From Jidongwangia harbinensis (GTDB lineage: Bacteria; Actinomycetota; Actinomycetes; Mycobacteriales; Micromonosporaceae): DNA of 64,000 nucleotides. Below the pieces are notes generated by a model. It did no database searches and was not told the origin of the DNA. It saw only the letters and a list, made by a program, of their open reading frames with translations. The position numbers were made by a program, and so were the translations under genes. Each line of letters starts with the position of its first letter. Position 1 is the first letter of the stretch. This document shows positions 35,496-43,300 of this stretch, piece after piece. The stretch is from positions 186,001 through 250,000 of the forward strand of contig NZ_JAIWNC010000009.1 of the NCBI RefSeq assembly GCF_020216025.1, given 5' to 3'.

Positions 35496-36366
35496 ACCCG
35501 CGCCCGACCGCCACCTGGGTGTTCCAGGACAGGTCGGCGGTGCGGGTGCGCAACGCGGTGTCCGAGTTGATGTGCCGGTTGGTGTCGGCCGCGACGGCGT
35601 CCACGGCCGGATGCCCGAGGAGGATCCGGCGGTGCAGCTCGCGCAGCCGGGTGCCGGGCTCGACGCCCAGCTCGTCGACGAGCCGGCGCCGGGCCCACTG
35701 GTAGTGGGCGAGCGCGTCGGCCTGGCGGCCGCTGCGGTACAGCGCCGTCATGAACAGTTCGTGCAGCGGTTCCCACAGCGGGTGTTCGGCGACCTTGGCC
35801 GCCAGGTCCGCCAGGATCGCCCGGTGCGAGCCCATCGCCAGCTCCGCGGTGAGCAGGTCCAGCTCGGTGGTGCGGATCAGTTCGTGCAGGCGGCTGCGCT
35901 GCGCCTCGGCGTACGGTCCGGCCGCCCCGGCCAGCGGCGGGCCGTGCCGCAGCGCGAGCGCCGCGGACAGGTGGGTGGCGGCACCGGCGAAGTCGCCGCG
36001 CCCGGAGGCCTCCGCGCCCCGGGCGGCGTACCGCCGGAAGCGCGTGACGTCCAGCGCGTCCTCCGGTACGGCCAGCGCGTAGCCGCCGCCCGCGGACCGG
36101 ATCCGTGCGCCGGGCACCAGCCGGGGCTCGGCCAGCACCTGCCGCAGCCGGGACACGTAGGTGCGGGCCACGGTCGCGGCCGTCGAGGGCCGGTTCTCGC
36201 CCCAGATGGCGCGGAGCAGCGCGCCGCTCTCCACCACCGCACCCTCGTGCAGCAGCAGGACGGCGAGCAGCGTGCGTTGCTGCGGTGACCCGAGGTCGAT
36301 CTCGGCGCCGGCCCGCCAGGCGCGGATCGGGCCCAGTACGGAATAGCGGACGGTGTCCGTCGGCAT
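35464..36366 (-). CDS. SARP-like transcriptional regulator (winged helix plus BTAD)
   Basis: The 300-residue protein starts at ATG 36366 behind AAGGAG. Residues 5-95 form an OmpR-type winged helix with LGSPQQRTLLAVLLLHEG, ALLRAIWGENRP and TVARTYVSRLRQVL. Residues about 100-245 form the bacterial transcriptional activation (BTAD) domain of TPR-like helices, with LHELFMTALYRSGRQADALAHY and ELGVEPGTRLRELH. There is no NB-ARC ATPase, so it is a short SARP. Such proteins activate secondary-metabolite or other clusters, but no such cluster lies next to it. The last 50 residues are less typical. It diverges from the DUF4407 gene. Confidence 0.9.
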   Translation of the reverse strand: MPTDTVRYSVLGPIRAWRAGAEIDLGSPQQRTLLAVLLLHEGAVVESGALLRAIWGENRPSTAATVARTYVSRLRQVLAEPRLVPGARIRSAGGGYALAVPEDALDVTRFRRYAARGAEASGRGDFAGAATHLSAALALRHGPPLAGAAGPYAEAQRSRLHELIRTTELDLLTAELAMGSHRAILADLAAKVAEHPLWEPLHELFMTALYRSGRQADALAHYQWARRRLVDELGVEPGTRLRELHRRILLGHPAVDAVAADTNRHINSDTALRTRTADLSWNTQVAVGRGFSPTAAWWAR

Positions 36367-36533
36367 GGTCGCTCCTTCGCGGTCGGTTGCCCTGGGTGAC
36401 GGCCGACCGTGACGGGACCCTACGGACGCGGGACCGGAGATTCTCTGAACAAAGACTGGACGTGCACCGATGCTGCCCCCGAATCCTTGCGAATCACCTT
36501 CATGTCCCGCTGGGATGGGAGAGACTCGGCTGC

Positions 36534-37799
36534 ATGCCGAGGCGTCGCGATCTGCTGCTCCGGGTAGCAAACGTCAACCCGGCGAGCGTGACCACCCACT
36601 CCGACCGGGTGCTGTACAGCGCCATCGGCGTGTTCATCCTCCTCTACTTCGTGTACGCGACGGTCGGCGGCGCGGCGTTCGTGGACGCCAGCGCCAACTA
36701 CACGCACCCGTGGTACCAGTGGCTGGTCGGTCCGCTGGTCGCCACCGGCGTGGTGGCCTACGACCGGGCGGTGGTGGGCCGGGTGTCGATCAGCTACGAA
36801 CGCCTGGACTCCGCGGACCCGCACCACCTGCTGCGCCGGCCCACGTTCTCGCTGTACGCCGGCCGGATCGGGCTGGCGCTGCTGTTCGCGGTGATCATCA
36901 CCGAGCCGCTGATGCTGGCCCGCTACCAGGGCGAGATCGACGCCCGGCTCAACCAGGTGCACAACGAGCAGATCGGCACGATGGCGTCGGGCGGGGCGAT
37001 CGCGGCGTACGACGCGCGGCTGGCGGACCTGAAGAAGGCGACCGCCGACGAGGACCGGGCGGTGGCGGCGCTCAACGCGCGGGCCGCGGACAAGCGCCGG
37101 GACGCCCGCACGCTGTACCGCCAGGCCATCTCCGACTCGGTCGGCTCCGGGGTGTCCCGGCGGCCCGGCTGCCCGGACGGCGGGTACTGCGACACGCTGG
37201 TGCGGCGGTCCCGGGCGCTGGACGACCAGGCCGCGGCGCTGGACACGCAGGCCGGGAACCTGCTCCAGACGCAGCGGCCGGGCCGGGTCGCGCGGGCCGC
37301 GGAGGAAGCCGACCTGACCCGCATGATCGCCGAGCAGCGCGTGCTGAACGCCGAGGCGATCCGGGCCGATGCCGGCTTCGGCGCCCGGACCAAGGCGATG
37401 GCCTACCTGATCGCCTCGGACTTCTGGGGCATCGGCCTGTTCTATCTGGGCATCGCGCTGCTGCTGGTGGCGCTGGACTGCGCCGCGGTGGGACTGAAGT
37501 TCGTCTCGCACGGCAATGCCTACGAGCGGACCGAGGCGCGGATCGCGCGCAGCCGGGAACATGCCGCGGCGATCGCGTACGAGCGCGGGATGGAGGACGC
37601 GCGCACGTACGGCGAGGCCACGGCGCGGGTGATCGCGGACGGCATCGACGCGGCCACGCACGACGACCAGCTGGCCCGGGCGGCGGCGGCACGGGCCCGG
37701 GTGGTCCTGCACACCGCGGTCATCGGGGAACCGGAGGACGAGCCCGAGGGTGAAACCGGTCCGCGGATAGTGCAACTTGCACATTCGGAGTTACCATGA
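36534..37799 (+). CDS. DUF4407 membrane protein with central coiled coil
   Basis: The 421-residue protein starts at ATG 36534 after GGGAGAG. Membrane helices lie at about residues 29-50, 62-82, 108-130 and 295-320. Between the third and fourth is a long, charged, Ala-rich, probably coiled-coil segment (about 135-285) that contains two cysteines in RRPGCPDGGYCDTL. This order (TM, large coiled region, TM, short tail) is the DUF4407 pattern. The function is unknown. The C-terminal region contains further helical Arg/Glu-rich sequence. A strong UUCG hairpin follows the gene. No operon partner is evident. Confidence 0.85.
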   Translation: MPRRRDLLLRVANVNPASVTTHSDRVLYSAIGVFILLYFVYATVGGAAFVDASANYTHPWYQWLVGPLVATGVVAYDRAVVGRVSISYERLDSADPHHLLRRPTFSLYAGRIGLALLFAVIITEPLMLARYQGEIDARLNQVHNEQIGTMASGGAIAAYDARLADLKKATADEDRAVAALNARAADKRRDARTLYRQAISDSVGSGVSRRPGCPDGGYCDTLVRRSRALDDQAAALDTQAGNLLQTQRPGRVARAAEEADLTRMIAEQRVLNAEAIRADAGFGARTKAMAYLIASDFWGIGLFYLGIALLLVALDCAAVGLKFVSHGNAYERTEARIARSREHAAAIAYERGMEDARTYGEATARVIADGIDAATHDDQLARAAAARARVVLHTAVIGEPEDEPEGETGPRIVQLAHSELP

Positions 37800-37848
37800 C
37801 AGCGGCGCACCGCGTGCCCACGCTCTGTTGATGCGGTCGCGCCGGATC

Positions 37849-37886
37849 GCGGAACGGGCCTCTCCTTCGGGGGAGGCCCGTTCCGC
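37849..37886. terminator. UUCG-loop hairpin terminator
   Basis: A 17-base stem (37849-37865 pairing with 37870-37886, with one G-U) closes a TTCG tetraloop, an exceptionally stable form. It lies 50 bases after the DUF4407 stop and 40 bases from the convergent reductase gene stop, so it can serve both. Confidence 0.8.
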
Positions 37887-37926
37887 GTTCGGGCGGTCCC
37901 GGCCCGGCGCCGCCGCGCCCGCCGGG

Positions 37927-38535
37927 TCAGCCGGCCGGATACGGCCGTTCCGCCAGCAGGTGCGCCAGGTGGGCGGCGTTGGCGGCGAGGGTCCTGGTGG
38001 CGCTGCCGGTGGTGTCCGGCTTGGGCCCGGCGTCGCGGTAGTCGACCTTGCCCATCGCCTCGCCGACCCAGTAGGTCGACCCGTTGGCGGCGACCGTGAA
38101 GCCGACGTCGTTGAGCGCCTGCAGGACCTCCGCGGTGACGTGGTGGGCGCCGTCCTCGTTGCCGACCACCGCCACGGCCGCGACCTTGCCGAACGTCCGC
38201 AGCCGGCCTTCGTCGTCGGTCTCGGACAACTCCGCGTCGAGGCGTTCCAGCACCATCTTGCACACGCTCGACGGCTGTCCCATCCAGATGGGCGTCGCGA
38301 TGACCAGCAGGTGTGCCGCCATCAGCCTGGTCCGGATGGACGGCCAGGCGTCGCCGTCGCCCTCGTCGACGGAGACGCCGAACCGGACGTCGTGGTCGAC
38401 GACGCGGATCACCTCGCCATCGACGTCGTGGTCGGCCAGCGCGGCGAGGACCTCACGGCCGAGCAGTTCCGCACTGGACTCGGCGGGCGACGGCTTGAGC
38501 GTGCAACACAACACGACGGCGCGCAGGGTGCTCAC
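37927..38535 (-). CDS. Flavodoxin-like NADPH-dependent FMN reductase family protein
   Basis: The 202-residue protein starts at GTG 38535 behind AGGAG. It opens with TLRAVVLCCTLKPSPAESS, the first strand and the FMN-phosphate loop of the flavodoxin-like fold. LLVIATPIWMGQPSSVCKM is the second flavin-binding segment, with the Trp that often stacks on the flavin. A VVGNEDGAHHVTAEVLQAL helix follows. Members reduce FMN or quinones or act as NADPH-dependent oxidoreductases; the precise reaction is unknown. The frame is open 36 codons upstream, but the GTG has the ribosome-binding site and begins the fold. Confidence 0.85.
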   Translation of the reverse strand: MSTLRAVVLCCTLKPSPAESSAELLGREVLAALADHDVDGEVIRVVDHDVRFGVSVDEGDGDAWPSIRTRLMAAHLLVIATPIWMGQPSSVCKMVLERLDAELSETDDEGRLRTFGKVAAVAVVGNEDGAHHVTAEVLQALNDVGFTVAANGSTYWVGEAMGKVDYRDAGPKPDTTGSATRTLAANAAHLAHLLAERPYPAG

Positions 38536-38680
38536 GGGTCCGGCTCCTGACTGATCGGCGATACGGTATCGGGGGGCATACCCGCATGATCGCGGTACAA
38601 CCACGGGCGACCGGCACTCGCTGATCCGGTCGCTTTGACACACTGCCTGGCCTTTGTCACGCAGCCCGTACCGGACAAAG

Positions 38681-38759
38681 AGCTTAAAAGTTGGCGTACA
38701 TACGCAGCAAAGCCGTACCGATACAGACAGTATGGTTGCCGCATTACAACCTTTAAGCT
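38681..38759. repeat. Inverted repeat upstream of the small membrane-protein pair
   Basis: AGCTTAAAAGTTG at 38681-38693 and CAACCTTTAAGCT at 38747-38759 are complementary over 13 bases with one mismatch, separated by 53 bases. The downstream arm ends seven bases before the ATG at 38766. The segment is much richer in A/T than its surroundings and includes TATGGT at 38731-38736, a possible -10. It may be a looped operator or an mRNA leader structure. Confidence 0.4.
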
Positions 38760-38765
38760 TCGAAC

Positions 38766-39002
38766 ATGTCCACTGCCATCCAGGTCGCGCTGGCCGTCGC
38801 CATCGTGATCTTCACCGCGTACGCCGCGGGCCGCGTGCACCAGTGGTACCGGCACGGCTTCGAGCGCGAGGTGGCCTACCGCGAGGGGTACAACGAGGCG
38901 TCCCACGCCCTGTTCCACCTGGCGATCCGCACGCTCCCCGGCACGTCCTCGCCGGAGCCCGCCGCGGCAACCACCCGCCTGGACCACACCGGCGTGCTCT
39001 GA
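38766..39002 (+). CDS. Small single-pass membrane protein, tandem paralog 1
   Basis: The 78-residue protein starts at ATG 38766 with no clear ribosome-binding site. One membrane helix spans residues 4-24, then a conserved cytoplasmic-looking motif reads GRVHQWYRHGFEREVAYREG followed by YNEASHALFHLA. The tail is short and Pro/Ala rich. The family is unrecognised. The next gene encodes a clear paralog with the same motif, so this is a tandem duplication. The motif is rich in aromatic, His, Arg and Glu residues, which suggests protein or lipid head-group contact rather than catalysis. That is speculation from composition. Confidence 0.65.
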   Translation: MSTAIQVALAVAIVIFTAYAAGRVHQWYRHGFEREVAYREGYNEASHALFHLAIRTLPGTSSPEPAAATTRLDHTGVL

Positions 39003-39052
39003 CGCCGCATCCGCCTCCCCACGCACGACGACAGTCAGGAACGACGAGAAGC

Positions 39053-39409
39053 ATGACGGCACCGGGTAACAACCTGCTCCAGATCGCCTTGGCGCTTGCC
39101 TTCGTCATCGCCAGTGGCTACGCCTCCGGTCGCATCCACCAGTGGTACCGGCACGGCCTGGAACGCGACCACGCCTACCGCGAGGGGTACAACCACGCCT
39201 CGCACTCGATGTTCACGATGGCCCTGCAGGCCCGGAGCACCCCGGCGGCGGCCGACCTGGCCCCGGCCGAGGCGGAGACCGGCCCGCCGCTCGCGGTCGG
39301 GACCGGCTCCGCGTCCCGTACGGTCGGCGTGTCCCGACGCCGCATTCTGGCGGCGAACCAGCGTCCCACCCCGGAGGCGGTGGTGGGCCGCAGCCGCCAC
39401 GCGGCCTGA
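39053..39409 (+). CDS. Small single-pass membrane protein, tandem paralog 2
   Basis: The 118-residue protein starts at ATG 39053, 50 bases after paralog 1; a CAGGAACGACGAGAA stretch may supply a weak ribosome-binding site. The membrane helix (residues 8-27) is followed by GRIHQWYRHGLERDHAYREG and YNHASHSMFTMA, nearly the same as in the neighbour. The C-terminal 65 residues are an extra Pro/Ala/Ser and Arg-rich, probably disordered tail, ending RSRHAA. Function unknown. It is convergent with the SDR gene, only four bases away, and no terminator is seen between them. Confidence 0.65.
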   Translation: MTAPGNNLLQIALALAFVIASGYASGRIHQWYRHGLERDHAYREGYNHASHSMFTMALQARSTPAAADLAPAEAETGPPLAVGTGSASRTVGVSRRRILAANQRPTPEAVVGRSRHAA

Positions 39410-39413
39410 CCGC

Positions 39414-40415
39414 TCAGGCCCGCCGCCCGAAGCGCCAGGCGGCGCCGGCTGCCACCAGCCCGCCGCCGACCGCCGCCAGCACGCCGTGGTGCTGCGACGC
39501 CCACAGCTGCCAGCTCCGCGCCTTGGCCTGATCGTCGAAGTCGCCGTGCGCGCCCCGGTCCGCGCCCTCGCCGTCGGCCGGCTCCCACAGGTTCGCCGGC
39601 TGGTCCGGTTCCCGGGGCTCGTCGGTCTGCTGACCGTCGTACCCGGTCCGGGCCAGGTAGCGGTCCAGCAGGCCGGGCACCACCGCGTTGGCGAGCAGCG
39701 TGCCGGCCGTCGAACCGCCCACCCAGTACTCCCGCCGGCGCGGATGGTCGGCCGCGTACAGCACCGCGGACGCGGCCAGCTCGGGCTGGTAGATCGGGGC
39801 GACCGGCTGCGCCTTGCGCGGCAGCCGGGACAGCACCCAGGAGAACTGCGGCGTGTTCACCGCCGGCATCTGCACCATGGTCACCCGGACGTTGCTCCGC
39901 TCGTGCAGCAACTCGGCGCGCAACGATTCGTGGAAGCCCTGGATCGCGTGTTTGGCGCCGCAGTACGCGGTCTGCAACGGCACCCCGCGGTACGCCAGCG
40001 CGGAACCGATCTGCACGATCGTCCCCCGGTCACGCGGCAGCATCCGGTCCAGCGCGGCCCGGGTGCCGTGCACGAACCCGAGATACGTGACCTCGGTGGT
40101 GCGCTTGAACTCGTCCATGGTCATCTCGATGAACGGCGCGAACACCGAACTGAACGCGTTGTTGATCCACAGGTCGATCGGGCCGAGTTCCTTCTCCACC
40201 CGGGCGGCCGCGTCGTCCACCGCGGCATAGTCGGCCACGTCCACCACGATCGGCAGCGGCGTGCCGCCCCGCCGCCGCACGTCCTCGGCCGCCGCGTCCA
40301 GCCCCTCTTCGCCGCGGGCCAGCAGCGCCACCGCGTCGCCGCGGTCGGCCAGCTTGCGTGCCACGGCCCGGCCGATGCCGCCACTGGCGCCGGTGACCAC
40401 CGAGATCCTCGTCAT
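39414..40415 (-). CDS. SDR-family oxidoreductase with C-terminal membrane helix
   Basis: The 333-residue protein starts at ATG 40415 behind GAAAGGGGG. The cofactor motif is VTGASGGIGRAVA at residues 7-19, the NNAFSSVF segment contains the structural Asn, the catalytic Ser is in IVQIGSALAYRG, and Tyr-x3-Lys is in YCGAKHAIQGF. The classical domain ends near residue 240. A linker and a charged stretch follow, then one hydrophobic helix (about residues 308-325) and an Arg tail, so the enzyme is probably membrane tethered. The substrate is unknown. Related actinobacterial proteins are often annotated simply as short-chain dehydrogenases. Confidence 0.9.
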   Translation of the reverse strand: MTRISVVTGASGGIGRAVARKLADRGDAVALLARGEEGLDAAAEDVRRRGGTPLPIVVDVADYAAVDDAAARVEKELGPIDLWINNAFSSVFAPFIEMTMDEFKRTTEVTYLGFVHGTRAALDRMLPRDRGTIVQIGSALAYRGVPLQTAYCGAKHAIQGFHESLRAELLHERSNVRVTMVQMPAVNTPQFSWVLSRLPRKAQPVAPIYQPELAASAVLYAADHPRRREYWVGGSTAGTLLANAVVPGLLDRYLARTGYDGQQTDEPREPDQPANLWEPADGEGADRGAHGDFDDQAKARSWQLWASQHHGVLAAVGGGLVAAGAAWRFGRRA

Positions 40416-40454
40416 GCCCCCTTTCTTCACCGATCGCCGCCGCGGGAAACCTCG

Positions 40455-40460
40455 TAGCCT
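40455..40460 (+). promoter_or_regulatory. Putative -10 hexamer TAGCCT, leaderless start
   Basis: TAGCCT ends six bases before the ATG at 40467 and no Shine-Dalgarno sequence is present. The gap to the divergent SDR gene is only 51 bases. Confidence 0.35.
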
Positions 40461-40466
40461 CGCGGT

Positions 40467-40946
40467 ATGCGCACCGTCGAGCTGCTGTTGGACGACGAGC
40501 TGGAGGGTGCCGTGCGCGCGGTGTGGAGCCGGCTCATTCAGGCGGGCCTGCCGAGCCTGGCCACCCATCCGCATCCGACGAACCGTCCGCACGTCACACT
40601 GGCGGGCGCGGCGGCCGTACCCGAGCTGGATTTCTCCGTGCTGCCCCTGCCGGTCACGCTGGACGGCCTGATCTTCTTCGACGGCCGGCTGGGCATGCTG
40701 GTCTGGCGGGTGGTGCCGGACGCGGCCCTGCTCGCCCTGCAGTCCGCGGTCTGGCGGGTGCTGGACGATCCGAACCCGCTGCACGCCCCGGACGTGTGGG
40801 TGCCGCACGTGAGCCTGGCCCGGCGGGTCCGCCCGGCCGACCGGGCCCGGGTGACGGACTTCCTGTCGGGACTGCGGGCCCGGCGCGGATGGCTGGTCGC
40901 GGCCCGCAGCTACGACACCGAAAGCCGTACCGTCACTCGTCTGTGA
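40467..40946 (+). CDS. 2'-5' RNA ligase/2H phosphoesterase family protein
   Basis: The 159-residue protein starts at ATG 40467. The two family tetrapeptides are present with proper spacing: HVTL in NRPHVTLAGAA near residue 45, and HVSL in VWVPHVSLARR near residue 112. They give the paired catalytic histidines of the 2H superfamily. Total length matches the family. Members hydrolyse 2',3'-cyclic phosphates or ligate RNA 2'-5' ends, but the natural substrate here is unknown. Its end overlaps the convergent envelope-protein gene by 14 bases. Confidence 0.83.
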   Translation: MRTVELLLDDELEGAVRAVWSRLIQAGLPSLATHPHPTNRPHVTLAGAAAVPELDFSVLPLPVTLDGLIFFDGRLGMLVWRVVPDAALLALQSAVWRVLDDPNPLHAPDVWVPHVSLARRVRPADRARVTDFLSGLRARRGWLVAARSYDTESRTVTRL

Positions 40947-41739
40947 CGGCCGGCAGTTCCTTCTCCACCGGCTCCAGGTCGGGTACCGGCGCGGGCAGCT
41001 CGATCGGACCGGGCCGGTCCTGACCGGGGTCCCGGCCGGATTCCTTCGCCGGCTCGCCGGGTGTCCCATGGCCCGGCGGTGCCGGTGGGCGGACGACCGG
41101 CGGCACCACCGCGCCGGCCGCCGGTTCCGAGGGTTGGGGCTCCGGCTCGATGCCCGGCGCCGCCGGCGGGCCGGACACGGCGGCGCTCGGACGGGTCCGC
41201 GCGGCGGGTGGTGCGGTGCGCACGACGATCGGGGTACCGGCGGCGCCCGGCAGGATGGTCGCCCCGGCGATCGCGATCGGCACGGGTACGCCGGGCGTCT
41301 CGACCATCCGGCTGGGTTCGCTGGCCGGCCCCACCCAGGACGGACCGTAGGTGGCGGCCACCGTGTACGTGGCGCGGTACCCGGCCGGCGCGTGGACGTC
41401 GGTGCACCGCGGTCCCGCGGCGGCCGGCACGTTGCAGGCGAGCTGGGCGACCGATCCGAGATGGCGGGTCACCAGGTACCGCTGGGCCGGCCGGTCCGGG
41501 GCGATCTCGACGGACGTCCAGGAGATGCGCGGCTGGGTGTGGCGGTACACCCGGGGCTTGGCGACCCGGGGAACCTTCCCGGCGTACACCGTGAAGGTTT
41601 CGGGCGGCGACCCGGTCGCCCAGCCGGTCAACCGGCCGACGCCGCCGCCGGCCGCCAGCGCCACCGCGACACCCAGCGCGAGCAGGAGCGGCTGCAGGAA
41701 CCGGCGCCGCCCCGCCGGCCCGGCGGACCGGCCCCTCAC
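40933..41739 (-). CDS. Membrane-anchored extracellular protein with Pro-rich tail
   Basis: The 268-residue protein starts at GTG or ATG near 41739 and overlaps the upstream gene by four bases. After a basic start (RRRF) one membrane helix or signal anchor covers residues 16-38. Residues 45-150 look like a beta sandwich of fibronectin type III character (KPRVYRHTQPRISWTSVE, YRATYTVAATYGPSWVG) with two cysteines. The last 110 residues are Pro, Ala, Glu rich and disordered. It is the fourth gene of an operon with three paralogous secreted proteins and may scaffold or anchor them. Function unknown. Confidence 0.7.
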   Translation of the reverse strand: MRGRSAGPAGRRRFLQPLLLALGVAVALAAGGGVGRLTGWATGSPPETFTVYAGKVPRVAKPRVYRHTQPRISWTSVEIAPDRPAQRYLVTRHLGSVAQLACNVPAAAGPRCTDVHAPAGYRATYTVAATYGPSWVGPASEPSRMVETPGVPVPIAIAGATILPGAAGTPIVVRTAPPAARTRPSAAVSGPPAAPGIEPEPQPSEPAAGAVVPPVVRPPAPPGHGTPGEPAKESGRDPGQDRPGPIELPAPVPDLEPVEKELPAVTDE

Positions 41740-42212
41740 CGGGCGTCCCGGGTGGCGTCGGCGTGCACGGCGAACGTGAAACCGGCCCGCTGGCAGTCGT
41801 CCACCACGGTGTTCGGCATGTGCAGGGCGACCGCTCCGGTCTCCCGTTCGGCCCCGGCCCCGATCCGGACCGGCAGGTCACCGGCGTACGCCCGGACGAC
41901 CAGGTTGGCCGGCACCGGCGCGCAGCCCGGCCGGGTGGTGCTCACCAGGTCGGCGCGGACCGCGGTCACCAGCAGATCGAATCCGTACGGGTTCGTCATG
42001 GTCAGGGCGAGCCGGCGTTCGGCACCCGGATACAGGTCGTCCACCGGCGTGGACCGGACGGCGAACGTGTACTGCGCGGCGGTGCCCTGCCGGGCCACGA
42101 GCGTCATCGCGTCCTCCGCCGTTTCCCCGGGACGCAGCCCGGTGCCCCAGGCGGCCGCGCCGGCCAGTATCGCGCCGGCGGCCACCGTCCTCTGCCATCG
42201 ATGCACGGTCAC
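41736..42212 (-). CDS. Secreted Ig-like protein, paralog C of three
   Basis: The 158-residue protein has its start at 42212, six bases after the upstream paralog. A signal peptide covers about residues 1-25. The mature part is a single beta domain with LYPGAERRLALTMTNPYGF and a pair of conserved cysteines, the second in DDCQRAGFTFAVHADA. The framework LYPG, then TN-x3-F, then C-x3-FT is shared with the two upstream paralogs. The family is not recognised by name. It overlaps the downstream gene by four bases, which indicates coupled translation and a joint function at the cell surface. Confidence 0.7.
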   Translation of the reverse strand: MTVHRWQRTVAAGAILAGAAAWGTGLRPGETAEDAMTLVARQGTAAQYTFAVRSTPVDDLYPGAERRLALTMTNPYGFDLLVTAVRADLVSTTRPGCAPVPANLVVRAYAGDLPVRIGAGAERETGAVALHMPNTVVDDCQRAGFTFAVHADATRDAR

Positions 42213-42218
42213 CGGCGG

Positions 42219-42719
42219 TCAGGTGGCCGCACTGACGCCGGTCGCCCGCACCGGAATCGTGAACGTGGCGCCCTGGCACGCCGAGTCGGAGTTGTTGGTC
42301 ATCTTCAGCCCGTCCGGCACGGTGAAGACGCCGATCGTGTTCCGCGGTACCTCCCACGCCACCGGCAGCACCTCGGCGGCGATCACCACGCCGGTGGTCC
42401 GGCAGCCGCCCGCGCGATGGTCCGGGTCCGCGGACACCGCGCCGTCGCCGGCCACCACCGACGTGATCTTGATGGGGAAGTCGTTCTGGTTGGTGACCTC
42501 GACCGTCAGGTTCGTGGTGCCGCCGGGGTAGAGCGGCCGACTGTCGTCCGACCGGCCCTGCAGCTTGAGTTCGATCGCGGTCCCCGCCACGGCGACGCCG
42601 GTGCCGGCGCCGTTGAGTCTCCAGTACGCGTAGGCGGCGCCCGCGTTGACCAGCACGGCCGCCGCGGCGGCCAGGCTGAGGACCACCTTGCTGCGGCGGT
42701 CCAGCTTCCGCTTCCTCAT
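42219..42719 (-). CDS. Secreted Ig-like protein, paralog B of three
   Basis: The 166-residue protein starts at ATG 42719. It has a Lys/Arg-rich N-terminus and a signal peptide or anchor (about residues 11-32) ending near AYAYWRLNGAGTG. The beta domain includes LYPGGTTNLTVEVTNQNDF and two cysteines (GGCRTTG and SACQGATFTIPVRA), matching paralogs A and C. The post-signal AYWRLNGAG segment resembles that of secreted proteins of the TasA/camelysin type, but that similarity is loose. It lies 84 bases after paralog A and six bases before paralog C. Confidence 0.7.
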   Translation of the reverse strand: MRKRKLDRRSKVVLSLAAAAAVLVNAGAAYAYWRLNGAGTGVAVAGTAIELKLQGRSDDSRPLYPGGTTNLTVEVTNQNDFPIKITSVVAGDGAVSADPDHRAGGCRTTGVVIAAEVLPVAWEVPRNTIGVFTVPDGLKMTNNSDSACQGATFTIPVRATGVSAAT

Positions 42720-42802
42720 GTTGCTCGCTTTCGGTTGCGGGTGGTCCGGCGCCGGCAGCGGCGGGACGACGCCGGTGCCCCCGCCTCGCCCCACCACCGT
42801 CA

Positions 42803-43300
42803 TCAGGCGGCCGCGCTGACGGCGTCGAGGCGGACGTCGAACGTGAACGGGGCACCCTGGCACTCGTTCGCCGGGTCCGCCTTCATCTGCAGGGGACCGG
42901 CCCAGGTGATCGTCGCGATGGCCGGCGCGTCCTCGCTGCCGGCCGGCACGGTCGCGGCCGCCGCCGGTGGCAACGGTGCGGTGTTGACGACGTCGACGTT
43001 GTCGCCGGCCACGCAACCGGGCTTCGGCGAACTCAACCGGCTCAGTTCGATCCGGGTGATGCGGACCGGGAACCGGTTCCGGTTCTCCACCGTCAACCTG
43101 ACCGCGGTCGGGTTGCCCGGGGTCAGGCCGCCCGGCGGCAGCCCGGCGCTGGTCACCTTGAGCGCCACCACCGAACCCGCGCGGGCCTCGGCGTTGCCGG
43201 ACCCGGTGAGCGTCCACGCCGCCCAGGCGATCCCGGCGGCACCGACCGCGACGGCCGAGGACGCGACAATGGCGGTGGACCGTCTGGTGACTCGGCGCAT
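42803..43300 (-). CDS. Secreted Ig-like protein, paralog A of three
   Basis: The 165-residue protein starts at ATG 43300 behind a strong AGGAGGAA. A signal peptide (about residues 10-28) ends near AWAAWTLTGSG, the same layout as paralog B. The beta domain contains LTPGNPTAVRLTVENRNRF and cysteines in PKPGCVAGDN and NECQGAPFTFDVRL. It is the first gene of the minus-strand operon 43300-40933 and has the best ribosome-binding site, so the operon promoter should lie in the 658-base gap upstream. Function unknown; extracellular structural or adhesive roles are possible. Confidence 0.72.
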   Translation of the reverse strand: MRRVTRRSTAIVASSAVAVGAAGIAWAAWTLTGSGNAEARAGSVVALKVTSAGLPPGGLTPGNPTAVRLTVENRNRFPVRITRIELSRLSSPKPGCVAGDNVDVVNTAPLPPAAAATVPAGSEDAPAIATITWAGPLQMKADPANECQGAPFTFDVRLDAVSAAA

